Source of the DNA: Stieleria sedimenti
GTDB taxonomy: Bacteria > Planctomycetota > Planctomycetia > Pirellulales > Pirellulaceae
DNA: 50,387 nucleotides
Assembly: GCF_025060895.1 (NCBI RefSeq)
Contig: NZ_JANZKV010000172.1
Span: 1 to 50,387 of the forward strand
Reading direction: 5' to 3'
Position 1 is the first letter of the stretch. Each line of letters begins with the position of its first letter. The translations under genes were made by a program, and so were the position numbers. This document shows, piece by piece, positions 9,192-19,341 of this stretch. Under the pieces are notes generated by a model, which saw nothing but the letters and a program-made list of their open reading frames with translations, was not told the DNA's origin and did not search any database.

Positions 9192-9302
9192 CGACAACTT
9201 CGTTGATGAACGGATCGGTTCACTTGGTGCCTATGGGGTCGAGCGAAGCGAGGGGAGGTCGATCGGTCAATCGCGGCGTTTACTTCGCCGGTCGGTGTCA
9301 CG

Positions 9303-11000
9303 TCACTTGTTTTTTCGCCGCTGAGTGATCAACGCGTGCATGACGTCGCTGCGGCGCACCACTCCCAGCAATTCGTGGGGGCTGTCGCGTTGGACGACGG
9401 GGATGCAATCGTCCGTCTCGCCCTGAAACAACTCGAACGCTCGCGCCGCCGGGTCGTCTTCGTGCAGACAAGAGTCGATGTCGCTGACGAGGTCTTCGGC
9501 GCGGACCAGTTTTGCGGCGCTGTGATCGAACAGAACGTCGCTGAGCAGCGGATAGCGAATCACGCCGACGACGCGCATTCGATCGTCGACGACCGGGTAA
9601 GTGTTGTCGTGGCTGTGTTCGATATGCGCGACGACTTGATCGAAGTCGGCAGATTGATGGATGCCTTTGGTTTTTCGCAGCAGATCGCTGACCTTGACTT
9701 TGCCGATCACCGCTGCCGCGGGAGCGGTTCCGTTGACCGCCGCACGGAACCGATCGACGACCTCGCGCAACTGTTCCAGCGGCGTACGGCTGGTGTGGTG
9801 GATCGCTTGGGCCAGCGGGACTTCGCCGGTTCGGATCAACGAGTGTCGAATGAACAGCGGGCCGATGATTTCGAACAAGACGACTGATCCCAAGATGATG
9901 TCTTGGATCGGCTTGCCCAATTCGGGATTGCGGTTGACGGCAATGGTGGACAGTGCGATCGCGGCCCCGGCCTGGGCGAACAGGCACGCGCCACCCCAGT
10001 TGCGTACTTCCGGCGGTTGTCGGGTGGCTTTTGCCGCGACATACACGCCCAGCCATTTACCCACGATCCGAAAGGCGATGTAAACGATCCCCAGTTTGCC
10101 CGCGGCGATGAACGCTCCGGCATCGAGTTCGGTGCCGTGGGCGACGAAGAATAGCACCGCCAGCAAGCCCGACAGGTGATCGAGTTCGTCGACGATCTTC
10201 TGTTTGTAATCCGACGTGTTGGCAACCGTCACACCCATCATCAGAAAGGACAGCATGTACGGTATCTCGAACGATTCGTCGACGCCCAACAGGAACGTGA
10301 CGGCGGCGACCAACAGCACCAGCCAGCGTTTCATGTTTAGAAATCCGCAGCCATAGCTGACCACCAATCCGCCCACGATCCCCAGTCCCATCGATCCGGC
10401 GACGTTCAGTAATACGCCGAACATCTGGCGGCTGAAGGAGACTTGCAGGTTGCCCTGGAACCATTCGATGCCCAGGAACGCAAACTCGAACAGGATGATG
10501 CAGGCAAAATTGTTCATCGCGACCAAAAAGCCCGTGGATTCGGTCACCGGGCCTTCGGAGCGGAATTCTTTCAGGACCAGAATCGTGGTCGCCGGGGCGG
10601 TCGCAACGGCCAGGCATCCCAGCAACAACGCCATGCTGCCTGTGCACCCGAACAGGACCAAGCCGATCGTGACCAGCACGGCGGTCGCCGTGATTTCGGC
10701 GATCGAGAGCGCCATGCAATGCGCCGCGACACGCCGGACCTTGGAAAACGTGAACTCGCAGCCGAGATTGAACAGCACCAACGCCATGGCCAGTTTGAGC
10801 AGCGGTTCGAATAGCTCGACGTGCTCGGTCGGGACCCAGTCCAGGGCGCTCGGGCCGACCAGCAGCCCCACCAACAGAAACGCGGTGACCTTGGGCAAAT
10901 GGACGAAATCGGCCAAAACACCGGCAGCGAGGCAAACGGCGAGAAGCAATCCAATCGTGCTGGTGATGTGCAGATGGAATTCACCCATGAGGATTGCCAT
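9303..11000 (-). CDS. CPA2/KefB-type cation:proton antiporter with C-terminal CBS pair
   Basis: A 565-residue inner-membrane protein. Residues ~10-395 form about a dozen hydrophobic helices with CPA2 features (LPKVTAFLLVGLLVGP, LFNLGCEF, then ATAPATTILVLKEF). The C-terminal ~140 residues look like two CBS domains (TYPVVDDRMRVVGVI and DDCIPVVQRDSPHELLGVVRRSDVMHAL), which usually bind adenosyl ligands and gate transport. KefB/KefC themselves end in a TrkA-N domain instead. At the position where Kef proteins have a conserved QD pair this protein reads MNNF, so the usual acidic ion-binding residue seems replaced by Asn. The ATG at 11000 or 10988 could be the start. The substrate (Na+, K+ or other) cannot be told. 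Confidence 0.9.
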   Translation of the reverse strand: MAILMGEFHLHITSTIGLLLAVCLAAGVLADFVHLPKVTAFLLVGLLVGPSALDWVPTEHVELFEPLLKLAMALVLFNLGCEFTFSKVRRVAAHCMALSIAEITATAVLVTIGLVLFGCTGSMALLLGCLAVATAPATTILVLKEFRSEGPVTESTGFLVAMNNFACIILFEFAFLGIEWFQGNLQVSFSRQMFGVLLNVAGSMGLGIVGGLVVSYGCGFLNMKRWLVLLVAAVTFLLGVDESFEIPYMLSFLMMGVTVANTSDYKQKIVDELDHLSGLLAVLFFVAHGTELDAGAFIAAGKLGIVYIAFRIVGKWLGVYVAAKATRQPPEVRNWGGACLFAQAGAAIALSTIAVNRNPELGKPIQDIILGSVVLFEIIGPLFIRHSLIRTGEVPLAQAIHHTSRTPLEQLREVVDRFRAAVNGTAPAAAVIGKVKVSDLLRKTKGIHQSADFDQVVAHIEHSHDNTYPVVDDRMRVVGVIRYPLLSDVLFDHSAAKLVRAEDLVSDIDSCLHEDDPAARAFELFQGETDDCIPVVQRDSPHELLGVVRRSDVMHALITQRRKNK

Positions 11001-11216
11001 GAAAGGTCGCCTGTGGACACAGTTGGAAAATCCACAAAGAGTGTCAAGTGTGGTGAGACGTGGTCTTGTCGGTCACCCTTTGTTTGCCGAGGCCCAAGTT
11101 TAGCCGAAGTGGACCGTCGTTGTCGCGGTCGATTGGAGGGGCACCCGGCAATCGCATGGGACGGTTCGTAAGAGAGCCGATTCGTCCCGACGGGCAACGT
11201 AACGGCGTGTTGCATG

Positions 11217-11277
11217 GTTAGCGAGCCGTCCGGTTGCTGCGTGAAAGACCGGAGGGCTTGCGCCCTACCGCTAACAA
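11217..11277. repeat. Dispersed palindromic repeat, family A (copy 2)
   Basis: It reads GTTAGCGAGCCGTCCGGTT...ACCGGAGGGCTTGCGCCCTACCGCTAAC and is oriented opposite to copy 1. It lies between the kinase gene and the antiporter gene in a 317-base spacer (11001-11317) that otherwise shows nothing recognisable. Confidence 0.85.
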
Positions 11278-11317
11278 AAGACACCCCGCCTAGCGTCCGG
11301 GTAGATGACATGGGGCG

Positions 11318-12745
11318 TCAATCATCCGGCGCATCGATCACGCGGGCGACGGCGAAGATCGTGTTGTCTTGCGGAATCGATTTGGCGTTCCACTGAAACC
11401 AGCGATAATTGCCGTCGGAATCACGGTAGCGATTGCAGAACGCCGCAATGGAATCGCCCTGGGCCAGCATGCCAATCGCTTGGATCGTTTGCTGGACGTC
11501 GTCGGGGTGGATGAATTCGATGAAGGGTTTGGAGATCAATTCGCTATCGCCATATCCCAACACCCGTGAAAAGTTCGAATTGACCCGTTTGAAGTAACCG
11601 TCCAAGCTGGCAATGCAAAACAGATCCATGCTGAGTTCGAAGAATCGACACAGGTCGCGTTCGGCACGTTCCATCGACGATTCCACGTAGGCCGTGATTT
11701 GTCCCGCGATGGTTCCCGCATCGGCCGGCCGGTCGCGTTCGTTCGGCGCCAAGCAGTGTTTGGCCAGGGCGATGATCGCCGGATCCGCGTCGCATGCGTC
11801 CAGGCGGTGGTACGTTTTGTGGATGGAGCCTCGGGCGGCTCGGCGATAGATCCGACGAAAGCTCGATCCCTCATAGGGCGGCTTGCCCGTCAGGATTTCG
11901 CACAGCAGCGCGCCCAAGCCGAAGACGTCCGAACGCACGCTGATGTGATGGCCGCGCGCCTGCTCCGGCGCCATGTAGCTCGGTGTGCCGATGATCTTGC
12001 TGTTGGACAGAATCATCGAGAGCTGCTCGTCGGAAATGTTTTCCACCGCAGCCGGGCTGATCGGGGTGAGCTCAATCGAGGACTTTCCCAATTGACGACT
12101 CAATCCCCAATCCATCACGTGGACTTCGCCGTACGCTCCCACCATCACATTGGACGGCTTGATATCCAAGTGAACGGTCTGATGCGAGTGTGCATAGGCG
12201 ATCGTCTGGCAGACTCGGGCGAAAACATCCAGCAGACGCGAATGCTGGAGCTGGGTTTTGTTTTCCGTCGTCATCAACTCACTGAGCGTCCTGCCCTCGA
12301 CCAGTTTCATCGCAAAGAAGGGCTGTCCGTCGTCGCTGACCCCCATGTCGTAGACGGAGACGATCCCCGGATGCTGCAGCCGCGCGGTCGTGCGAGCTTC
12401 TTGGAAAAAACGCTGGCGCGCTTCGTCTCGCCCCTGATAGCTCTTCAGCAAAACTTTGATCGCGACCTCTCGATCAAAGATGTTGTCGTAGGCATGATAG
12501 ACCAACCCCATTCCGCCTTTGCCGATTTGTTTGTCGATTGCATACCGTTGCATCGTGGCGACCGGTTGCTGTTCGCAATGGTCGTGATCGAAATCTCCCT
12601 CCAGCTCGCTTCCTGCATGGTCTTTCGAGATCGATGCGGTGCGCGCCGACGAGCGGTTGGGGATCATGGACTCCGCATCCTCATGATTCGGCCTGAGGTC
12701 AAAATCGCGGCAAAGTTGGATCAAGGTCATCGATTGCAAGCTCAT
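11318..12745 (-). CDS. Serine/threonine protein kinase with C-terminal PAS domain (non-RD)
   Basis: A 475-residue soluble protein. The kinase domain (about residues 65-340) has the glycine loop IGKGGMGLVYHAYD, the ATP-binding Lys in VAIKVLL, and the catalytic loop HLDIKPSNVM. Leu replaces the usual Arg, so it is non-RD. The metal motif is DWG instead of DFG, and GTPSYMAPEQARG and SDVFGLGALL follow. DWG and HxDIKPSN variants are common in planctomycete kinases. The last ~120 residues form a PAS domain (FELSMDLFCIASLDGYFKRVN...ELISKPFIEFIHPDD), which may sense a ligand or redox signal, or dimerise. The ATG at 12745 is a choice among several in-frame starts (the longest is 12874). There is no transmembrane segment, unlike many PASTA-type kinases. 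Confidence 0.92.
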   Translation of the reverse strand: MSLQSMTLIQLCRDFDLRPNHEDAESMIPNRSSARTASISKDHAGSELEGDFDHDHCEQQPVATMQRYAIDKQIGKGGMGLVYHAYDNIFDREVAIKVLLKSYQGRDEARQRFFQEARTTARLQHPGIVSVYDMGVSDDGQPFFAMKLVEGRTLSELMTTENKTQLQHSRLLDVFARVCQTIAYAHSHQTVHLDIKPSNVMVGAYGEVHVMDWGLSRQLGKSSIELTPISPAAVENISDEQLSMILSNSKIIGTPSYMAPEQARGHHISVRSDVFGLGALLCEILTGKPPYEGSSFRRIYRRAARGSIHKTYHRLDACDADPAIIALAKHCLAPNERDRPADAGTIAGQITAYVESSMERAERDLCRFFELSMDLFCIASLDGYFKRVNSNFSRVLGYGDSELISKPFIEFIHPDDVQQTIQAIGMLAQGDSIAAFCNRYRDSDGNYRWFQWNAKSIPQDNTIFAVARVIDAPDD

Positions 12746-13055
12746 CTTGCGAGAGTTCGCGCAGCCTTGAGTGATCCGTTTGCCCCACACCCGCTGGAAC
12801 CGCATCAATGAGCCTTTTCCAGCAGGCGACCGCCGGAGTACCACGCTCGGTGCACCGACGATCAACGATTTCAATGCTGCACAAACCTCTCGCTGAAACG
12901 GGCGGCTGACGCGCCCGCAGTGGAGTTGAAACGCTGTGCATCTGTTCGTGTGTCCGCTAAGCTTGATTGTACCCCTTATTCCAGGGGGATGGTAGGAGAA
13001 ATTCCCCCAAAGATTTTGGGCGGTGATGTTTTTCCCGTCCGTTTCGTCGGGGCGT
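12746..13055. other. Spacer between two minus-strand genes
   Basis: 310 bases lie between the hybrid kinase stop and the selected kinase start. Part of it would be coding if the Ser/Thr kinase started at 12874. A CCCCTTATTCCAGGGG palindrome near 12972-12987 is the only structure seen; it lacks a T-run. No other signal is evident. Confidence 0.5.
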
Positions 13056-16000
13056 TCAGTCGGGATGGGACTGACGAAGTTGGTTCAACTCGGCCAACAT
13101 GGCGCCGGCATCGGTGTTCAGCTGAGCCAGATCGGCGACGGTTGCGGCCAAGTCGTTGTCGCGGGCCTTCGATTCGATCCGCAGCGCCGATTCGCGGACC
13201 GCCTCGGCGAAAAACAGACTGGCGGACCCTTTGAGGGTGTGCGCACTGCGGGCGACCACGACGGGATCACCGTCGGGGATGGAGTCGTTGAGGACTTGCA
13301 GCAAACCCGTGCATTCGGCGATGAACACTTCGGCCAGCCGGGCAAGACCACGTGATCCGCCGGGGATTCGGCTGGCCGCCGCTTGCAAATCGATTGTCTG
13401 GAACTCAGCGGGGCCAGTGTCCTTGGAGCCGGAATCCTTGGAGCCCGTGTCGTTCACGCCAATGTCATTGGGGCCGGGATCCGGAGGAGACGCAGCGTTG
13501 GCGTCGTCGCTTTGGACTGTCGTGAACGCGACGGGCAGGTCCTGGGAGGGGGCGATCGCTGCCGGTTCGTTCGGGGTGTCCGGTGCAGTCCGGCCAGAGC
13601 CTGATTTTTGCGGGCCTGATTGGCCAAAGGCGGCGAGCACGGATGTCGCGGGGGCGAACTGGGCCATCATTTCTTGCAGCCGCCGCTGGTGGATCGGTTT
13701 GGTCAGGTAGCCGTCCATGCCCGATCGGGCGCACGCCTCGGCATCCTCTTTCATCGCCGCGGCGGTCAACGCGATGATCGGAATGTGCCGACCGGTGACA
13801 CGCTCATGAGCACGAATCGCCTTGGTCGCGTCGATGCCGTCCATCACGGGCATGTGCATGTCCATCAAGATCATGTCGAACGGTTCGGACTCGTACCGCG
13901 CGACCGCTTCGCGTCCGTCGCTGACGACGATGGGGTGATGGCCCGACGCGCGGAGCATGCCGACGGCGACGTGTTGGTTGGCCAAGCCGTCTTCGGCGAC
14001 CAGGACACGCATCGGCATGCATTCGGGCAGATTCGCACGCGGATCGATCTTGGCGGCCGTTTTTCGCTGCATGACCTGCAAGATCGTGTCGAGCAATTCC
14101 GATTGCACGGCGGGTTTGGTCAGGTAGCGGGCGATGCCGATGTCCTGGCAGCGCTGCAACGCGTCACCGCTGGAGGACGAGGACAGCATGATCAGTTTCA
14201 GTTGTTCGCTCGAGAACTGGGTGCGGAGCTGTGTGGCGAGTTCGAACCCGTCCATTTCCGGCATCATGCAATCCAGGATCGCCAGCTGAAACGGCTGGCC
14301 GCGTTGAGCCGCATCGGTGACCGCTTGCAGCGCGCTGGGGCCGCCGGCGGCGAGCGTCGGTGTCAAGCGCCAGTTGGTCAGAATCTCTTTCAGGATTCGC
14401 AAGTTCGTCGCGTTGTCGTCGACGACCAGCACGGACAATTCGGCGAGGCTCTCCAAGTCGCCTTCTCGGTCAACGGTTTGGTCTTCCGCCAGCGGAAAGG
14501 ACGCGGTGAAGTAGAACGTCGTGCCCTGGCCGGGGCGGCTTTCCAGTTGCAGTTCTCCATGCATCAGCTGGACCAGTTCTTTCGAGATGGCCAGCCCCAG
14601 TCCCGTGCCGCCGAAGCGACGTGTGGTCGATTCATCGGCTTGCGTGAACGGGTCCAGGATCGACGCGTGTTTTTCTTTGGGGATCCCGATTCCGGTGTCC
14701 TTGACGCTGAACCGCAGCGGCAGGTGGTTGGGAGGTGCATCCGGGCACGGATCTCCCGCACAGACTTCGACCAGCACCTCACCTTCGTCGGTGAATTTGA
14801 TGGCGTTGCCGATCAAGTTGATCATCACCTGACGCAACCGTCCGGGGTCTCCCATCCAGCGATCGGGAAGATCCGGTGCGACGCGGCAGGCCAGCTCGAT
14901 GGTTTTTTTGGCGGCACGGATCGCCAACGATTGGCTGGTTCGCTGGATCAGATCGCGCAACGAGAACGGGATCGATTCCAGTTGCAGTTTCCGCGATTCG
15001 ATTTTCGAAAAATCAAGGATCTCGTTGAGTAACAGCAGCAGCGATTCGGCCGAATCACGCACCAGATTGATGTAATCGAGTTGCTCGTTGTTGAGTTTCG
15101 TTTGGGCCAGCAGTTCGGACATGCCGATGATGGCGTTCATCGGCGTCCGAATCTCGTGGCTCATGTTGGCCAGGAAATCACTCTTGGCCCGATTGGCCGC
15201 GTCGGCTTCGTCGCGGGCGTTGCGAAGCGCTTCTTCATACTTGATCAATTCGGTGATGTCGCGTGAGATGCCGAAGGTGCCGATCACGCGCCCGTCGTCT
15301 TCCATCAACGGCATTTTGGTGGACATGCACCAGGTGTCGTCCCGGTCGTGCCAGGTTTCGCGTTCGACGAGATCGACGACGGGTTCGCGGGATTGCATGA
15401 TCCGCAATTCGTCTTCGCGGGCGGCGGCGGCGTGTGTTTCGGTAAAGATGTCGGCGTCGGTTTTTCCGATCACTTCGGCGCTGGCCAGACCGAACTTTTT
15501 CGCCATCGCTTCGCTGATCCGAACGAACCGGCTGTCCGGATCCTTGAAATAGATGCTGTCGGGAATGTTTTCCAGCAGCGCGGTGAGCAGATAGCGTTCG
15601 TATTTCAGTTCGCTTTCGGCGAGATGTCGATCGGTGACATCCCAGAAGATCAGTTGGATACCGATGACGCGTTGATGGGCATCCAAGACGGGGCTCTTGA
15701 TGCGTTCGATCCAGCGGCGTTGGCCGAATGGATCGACCGACTCTTCGACGCTGTGCAGCGATTCGCCGGTGCGGATGACCTGTCGGTCGTCCTTCATGTA
15801 GGCCTGGGCGATGTCGGGCGGAAAGAGTTCGTCATCGCGTTTGCCCAGCACTTCGTCAAGCGTGCAGCCGCGGGTTTTCAGGTACGTCTCGTTGGCAAAC
15901 AGTCGCCGACCGTCGATGTCCTTGATCAACAGACTCAGCGGTAGCGTGTTGACCAGCGACTGATAGGCGGCGAGCGAGTGATGCGGCGCGAGGGAGTCGA

Positions 16001-16079
16001 GCACGTCGCTGCCCGAATCATCCGAGGACGAATCATCCGGGGCCGGTTGGTCCGTTTCGATGCCGTGCGGATCTGCCAT
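13056..16079 (-). CDS. Hybrid sensor histidine kinase: PAS-PAS-HisKA-HATPase-REC-REC-HPt
   Basis: A 1007-residue cytoplasmic phosphorelay protein. Two PAS domains (about 35-155 and 160-280) precede the dimerisation/phosphoacceptor motif [17 protein letters not shown] (His308). The ATPase shows [22 protein letters not shown] and [11 protein letters not shown]. The first receiver has VLVVDDN and [13 protein letters not shown], the second VLVAEDG and [15 protein letters not shown]-terminal HPt domain contains [15 protein letters not shown]. The linker before HPt is a short Asp/Gly/Ser-rich repeat ([11 protein letters not shown]). No membrane segment is seen, so the PAS domains probably sense an intracellular signal. 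It lies 10 nt after the REC-RsbW-like gene, and the two probably form one operon and one relay. Confidence 0.96.
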   Translation of the reverse strand: MADPHGIETDQPAPDDSSSDDSGSDVLDSLAPHHSLAAYQSLVNTLPLSLLIKDIDGRRLFANETYLKTRGCTLDEVLGKRDDELFPPDIAQAYMKDDRQVIRTGESLHSVEESVDPFGQRRWIERIKSPVLDAHQRVIGIQLIFWDVTDRHLAESELKYERYLLTALLENIPDSIYFKDPDSRFVRISEAMAKKFGLASAEVIGKTDADIFTETHAAAAREDELRIMQSREPVVDLVERETWHDRDDTWCMSTKMPLMEDDGRVIGTFGISRDITELIKYEEALRNARDEADAANRAKSDFLANMSHEIRTPMNAIIGMSELLAQTKLNNEQLDYINLVRDSAESLLLLLNEILDFSKIESRKLQLESIPFSLRDLIQRTSQSLAIRAAKKTIELACRVAPDLPDRWMGDPGRLRQVMINLIGNAIKFTDEGEVLVEVCAGDPCPDAPPNHLPLRFSVKDTGIGIPKEKHASILDPFTQADESTTRRFGGTGLGLAISKELVQLMHGELQLESRPGQGTTFYFTASFPLAEDQTVDREGDLESLAELSVLVVDDNATNLRILKEILTNWRLTPTLAAGGPSALQAVTDAAQRGQPFQLAILDCMMPEMDGFELATQLRTQFSSEQLKLIMLSSSSSGDALQRCQDIGIARYLTKPAVQSELLDTILQVMQRKTAAKIDPRANLPECMPMRVLVAEDGLANQHVAVGMLRASGHHPIVVSDGREAVARYESEPFDMILMDMHMPVMDGIDATKAIRAHERVTGRHIPIIALTAAAMKEDAEACARSGMDGYLTKPIHQRRLQEMMAQFAPATSVLAAFGQSGPQKSGSGRTAPDTPNEPAAIAPSQDLPVAFTTVQSDDANAASPPDPGPNDIGVNDTGSKDSGSKDTGPAEFQTIDLQAAASRIPGGSRGLARLAEVFIAECTGLLQVLNDSIPDGDPVVVARSAHTLKGSASLFFAEAVRESALRIESKARDNDLAATVADLAQLNTDAGAMLAELNQLRQSHPD

Positions 16080-16089
16080 CGGACTGTTT

Positions 16090-16986
16090 CTAACAACACT
16101 TCTTGATCATCGTGACCTCGTTGCCGATGTCGTTAAAACGCAACTCGTCGGCAAAGCTTTTCATCAGCACCAGCCCCTTGCCTGATTCGGCCGCAAACAG
16201 GTTCGCGTCGACTTTCTCAGGCACTTTGGAAGTGTCAAACCCGTTTCCTTCGTCGCGGATCACGATCTTGATTTCGTCCTTGCTGGCCGTGGCCTCGACG
16301 TAGACCTGGCGATCCTTGTAGGGGGCTTCCTGTTTCCGCCGCTCGATCAAATCCGAGGTCGCGTCGTCGTAAATGATCGCGTGGTGGGCGGGGGTCACTG
16401 ACGGGCCGAGTTGCAAGTTGCCTCGATACATGGCGTTGATCAACGCGTGTTCGATCGCCACGCCCAGTCGGTTCATTTCCGCGCCGCTGATCAATTCCAT
16501 CCCCGAGACGACTTGCATCAGCAAACCGACCAGCGGTGAAATCAAGTCGCTATCGTTGGGCAGCTGGAATTCAAAAACGTTCTTGGTCAGCTTGGAGATC
16601 AGCTTGGCAAAGCTGGCGTCGGTGCGGATGACACCCAACACGTCGATAATCGTGTCGTTGAGCAGCGATTGCAGGTGATTCTTGGGCACGTAACCGGCGG
16701 CCCCTTTTTGCAGCGCCTCGGCCGCCAGATCTTCCGATCCACGCGCGGTGACCAGGATGGCCGGAATGTGCGCGTAGTCCGAACGCATCATTTCCACCAA
16801 CTCCAGGCCATTGACCTCCGGCATCTCCAGGTCGGTCACGACGATATCCAACGGTTCGCGGGCCAGGATCTCGATCGCTAATCTTCCGTTGGCCGCATGC
16901 CGTACATCGTGACTGCCTTCCTCCAGCAGCATCCGCATCTCAACCGCCTGAGTCGGACTGTCTTCGACCAATAATACCTTCGCCAT
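16090..16986 (-). CDS. Response regulator receiver fused to RsbW-like ATPase domain
   Basis: 298 residues. An N-terminal receiver (1-~125) carries the acidic pocket VEDS, the phospho-acceptor Asp52 in VVTDLEMPEVNG, VTARG and KKG-like KGAAGYVPKN. After a helical linker there is a GHKL ATPase of the anti-sigma/serine-kinase type: an N-box AIEHALINAMYRGN, a G1-like RDEGNGFD, a G2-like SGKGLVLMKSFADEL and an ending NEVTMIKKC. This resembles the RsbW/SpoIIAB/BtrW class, which phosphorylate anti-anti-sigma factors. No sigma or STAS gene is adjacent. It is first in a two-gene operon with the hybrid kinase, whose HPt could phosphorylate Asp52; that link is inference. Confidence 0.93.
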   Translation of the reverse strand: MAKVLLVEDSPTQAVEMRMLLEEGSHDVRHAANGRLAIEILAREPLDIVVTDLEMPEVNGLELVEMMRSDYAHIPAILVTARGSEDLAAEALQKGAAGYVPKNHLQSLLNDTIIDVLGVIRTDASFAKLISKLTKNVFEFQLPNDSDLISPLVGLLMQVVSGMELISGAEMNRLGVAIEHALINAMYRGNLQLGPSVTPAHHAIIYDDATSDLIERRKQEAPYKDRQVYVEATASKDEIKIVIRDEGNGFDTSKVPEKVDANLFAAESGKGLVLMKSFADELRFNDIGNEVTMIKKCC

Positions 16987-17589
16987 GATGCCGTATTTCC
17001 GAATGGTGTGAGCGTGAACAGTGGTTTTGCGACTGAACCACCCCCCATCCTACACGTTTTTGACGATCAGAAACCCGACAGAACTGACAATCTGGCGGCA
17101 GTTTGGGAACTTCCATCTTGCGGCGAGTTTTCGGGTCTTCCCGGTCGACCGGGCTGGTCAGTTTGGCCGGACAAATGTCTTGCACCAAATGTAAAAGATC
17201 CAGTTTAATCTGCCTGGATCGCCTGGTCGGGACCTCCTGCCAACTTCCGATAGGCTAGGGAGACAGGGGCTTGATGGTCGACTACAATACGTGTGCGTTT
17301 TGACTGATCAGCCCACCCCCCGTGTCGCTCCGCCGTCAAAGCGTCCCGCCACGACCCACCGTAAGCCCACCTGCAAACACCGCCTGCACCCGCAATGTCG
17401 ACCCAACCCATGATTTGATGGGGGCCGGCATAGGAATTGCCCCGCAATTTGGCGTGACCGCATCGCACGCGCACGAGAGGATCCGCCAACCTGTATCCGA
17501 CGCGATGGTCGGTCCGGTCGGCGTCCGAAGGCTGTGGCAGTTGCGGTCCGCACACCTCCCTCCCACCTACCTAGCCCACCTACGACGCC
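16987..17589. other. Divergent intergenic region
   Basis: 603 bases separate the phosphorelay operon (minus) from the HlyD/permease operon (plus), so it should carry promoters for both. Open frames exist on both strands but their translations are Arg/Pro-rich and resemble no protein. A GACCGGGCTGGTC-like palindrome lies near 17148-17160. No convincing promoter or operator was found. Confidence 0.5.
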
Positions 17590-19341
17590 ATGTCCAACTG
17601 CATCGATACCCGGCCGATCTCGGCCGAACCAGCGTTTCGATCCGAAAACGATCTCAACGTCGCCATGACCAGGCTTGGAGGCCCCGCCGGTTTGGACGGC
17701 AGCTGCCTGGCAGCTGCGGCGAACGAGGCGAAGGGAGGCCGAACCGTCGCTCGCCGGCCCGGCCGCCGCGGCGGCGGGCATCGCAAGCACACCACCACGC
17801 CTCGGCGGCGACACGGCGTGGTTCACTTTCTGCCCCTGTTGGCCGCCCTGATCGCGGTTCCGATTCTCGGGTTTTCACTCTCGGCACTGTTCTTCGGCAG
17901 CGGCGGCCAGGTCGACGAGGACGTGTTGCTGCACACCGTCGGACGGAATCGCTTGCAGGTCACCGTGATCGAACGGGGAAATCTGCAAAGTCAATCCAAC
18001 CGAGAAATTCACTGCATGGTCGAGGATGTCCAGCGCGACGGAATCAACGGGACCCCGATCCTGTGGATCATCCCAAACGGCAGCAGTGTCAAAGAAGGCG
18101 ATCTTTTGGTCGAACTGGAATCCGCCCCGATGCGTGAAGCCCTCGACGAGCAGATGTTGGAAACCGAAGACGCCCGCTCGACACAGATTCAGGCCGAAGC
18201 CAATTACAACAACCAGATCGTTCAGAACGAAACCAGTAAAGCGGAAGCCGAACTGCAAGTCCAGCTCGCCAAGCTGGAACTGGAAATGTACACCGACGAC
18301 GAAAGCGGGACGCTGAAGTTGGCGGTTGAGGAAATCAAACGCTCCATCGACGAGGTCAACAACCAGATCCTCGAAGCCCAGGCGACACTGGAGCTGCGAC
18401 GCGACGATCGCCGCGGGATCGACTCGCTGTACAAGCTCGGATACGCCAACCGCAATGAGTTGCGCAAAAGCGAACTCGCGTTTTTGCAAGCCGAAGGCAA
18501 GTATGCCGCCCAACTGAACAAACTTGAGACTTCGTTGGCAACGCTCCGCAAGAAGGAAAACTATGAACGCGAAATGGAATTGCTGCGTTTGCGCGGAAAG
18601 TTGCAGACCGCCGAACGAGGACTGGAGCAGACGTTGCGAAACAACGAAGCCAGGCTGGCCCAAGTGCAAGCCATCTTGCGGGCCCGAACGGAATCGTTGA
18701 AGAAGGAAGAAGAGCGGCTGGCACGCTACACCGAACAACTCGCCGCCTGCAAGATTCATGCGCCCGAAGCCGGGATGGTCGCGTACGCCTCGGATCGAAA
18801 CGACGAAATCCGCGAAGGCATGCCGGTCCGCTATCGGCAACACCTGATGTCGCTGCCGGCACTCGACAAGATGCAGGTTCAAACGGCGGTTCACGAATCG
18901 GATCTGGAACAGATTCGTATCGGGATGAAGGCCCGTATCACCGTCGACGCCTTTCCCGAGAACGAATACATCGGGACGGTCCAATCGATCGCCGTGTTGC
19001 CGGAGCAGAACGGATGGCGCGGCAGTGAAACGAAAGTTTACGCAACCACCGTCACGATCGATCAGACCGTCGATCAACTCAAACCCGGGATGACCGCGGT
19101 CACGGAGATCATGATCGATTCGATTGACGACGCACTGACCGTTCCGATCCAAGCGGTGATCGAACGAGACAAGCAAACGTGGGTGCTGGTTCGGGACAAC
19201 CATCAACTCGCCACCCGAGCGGTCCAGGCGGGACGTCAAACCGACTCGGTGGTGCAGATCACCGACGGGCTGACCGAAGGCGATCAGGTGGCCCTGAATC
19301 CGCGTCAATTCATCGACGATCTTCTCAGCGGCGATTCCTGA
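17590..19341 (+). CDS. HlyD/MacA-type periplasmic adaptor of an ABC efflux system
   Basis: 583 residues. A ~75-residue Arg/Gly-rich cytoplasmic N-terminus is followed by one transmembrane helix (FLPLLAALIAVPILGFSLSAL), then a lipoyl-like half (VTVIERGNLQSQSN...EGDLLVELESAPMREALDEQ). A long coiled-coil hairpin (about 195-390; many Glu/Lys/Ala/Leu heptads) follows, then the second lipoyl half (CKIHAPEAGMVAYASDRND) and the barrel and membrane-proximal domains (IRIGMKARITVDAFPEN..GTVQSI; KPGMTAVTEI). The coiled coil is longer than in typical MacA, which may suit the wide planctomycete periplasm. The stop overlaps the next start by one base (TGATG), so adaptor and permease are translationally coupled. 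The cargo is unknown. Confidence 0.93.
   Translation: MSNCIDTRPISAEPAFRSENDLNVAMTRLGGPAGLDGSCLAAAANEAKGGRTVARRPGRRGGGHRKHTTTPRRRHGVVHFLPLLAALIAVPILGFSLSALFFGSGGQVDEDVLLHTVGRNRLQVTVIERGNLQSQSNREIHCMVEDVQRDGINGTPILWIIPNGSSVKEGDLLVELESAPMREALDEQMLETEDARSTQIQAEANYNNQIVQNETSKAEAELQVQLAKLELEMYTDDESGTLKLAVEEIKRSIDEVNNQILEAQATLELRRDDRRGIDSLYKLGYANRNELRKSELAFLQAEGKYAAQLNKLETSLATLRKKENYEREMELLRLRGKLQTAERGLEQTLRNNEARLAQVQAILRARTESLKKEEERLARYTEQLAACKIHAPEAGMVAYASDRNDEIREGMPVRYRQHLMSLPALDKMQVQTAVHESDLEQIRIGMKARITVDAFPENEYIGTVQSIAVLPEQNGWRGSETKVYATTVTIDQTVDQLKPGMTAVTEIMIDSIDDALTVPIQAVIERDKQTWVLVRDNHQLATRAVQAGRQTDSVVQITDGLTEGDQVALNPRQFIDDLLSGDS

Larger units (their letters stand above)
8716..9302. other. 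Gene-free spacer rich in repeats
   Basis: This 587-base spacer separates the surface operon from the antiporter gene. It holds the tandem arrays at 8887-9020, the inverted repeat at 9047-9191 and a third partial copy of its arm (GTCGAGCGAAGCGAGGGGAGG) near 9238-9258. Open frames across it come from the repeats, whose 14-base period is not a multiple of three, and none resembles a protein. The promoter of the minus-strand operon should lie just above 8715, but no convincing -35/-10 pair is seen. Confidence 0.75.

Noticed and set aside
13620-15032. 470-codon open frame on the plus strand
   Set aside because: It is antisense to the HisKA/HATPase/receiver part of the hybrid kinase, which has clear motifs; GC-rich codons leave the antisense frame open.
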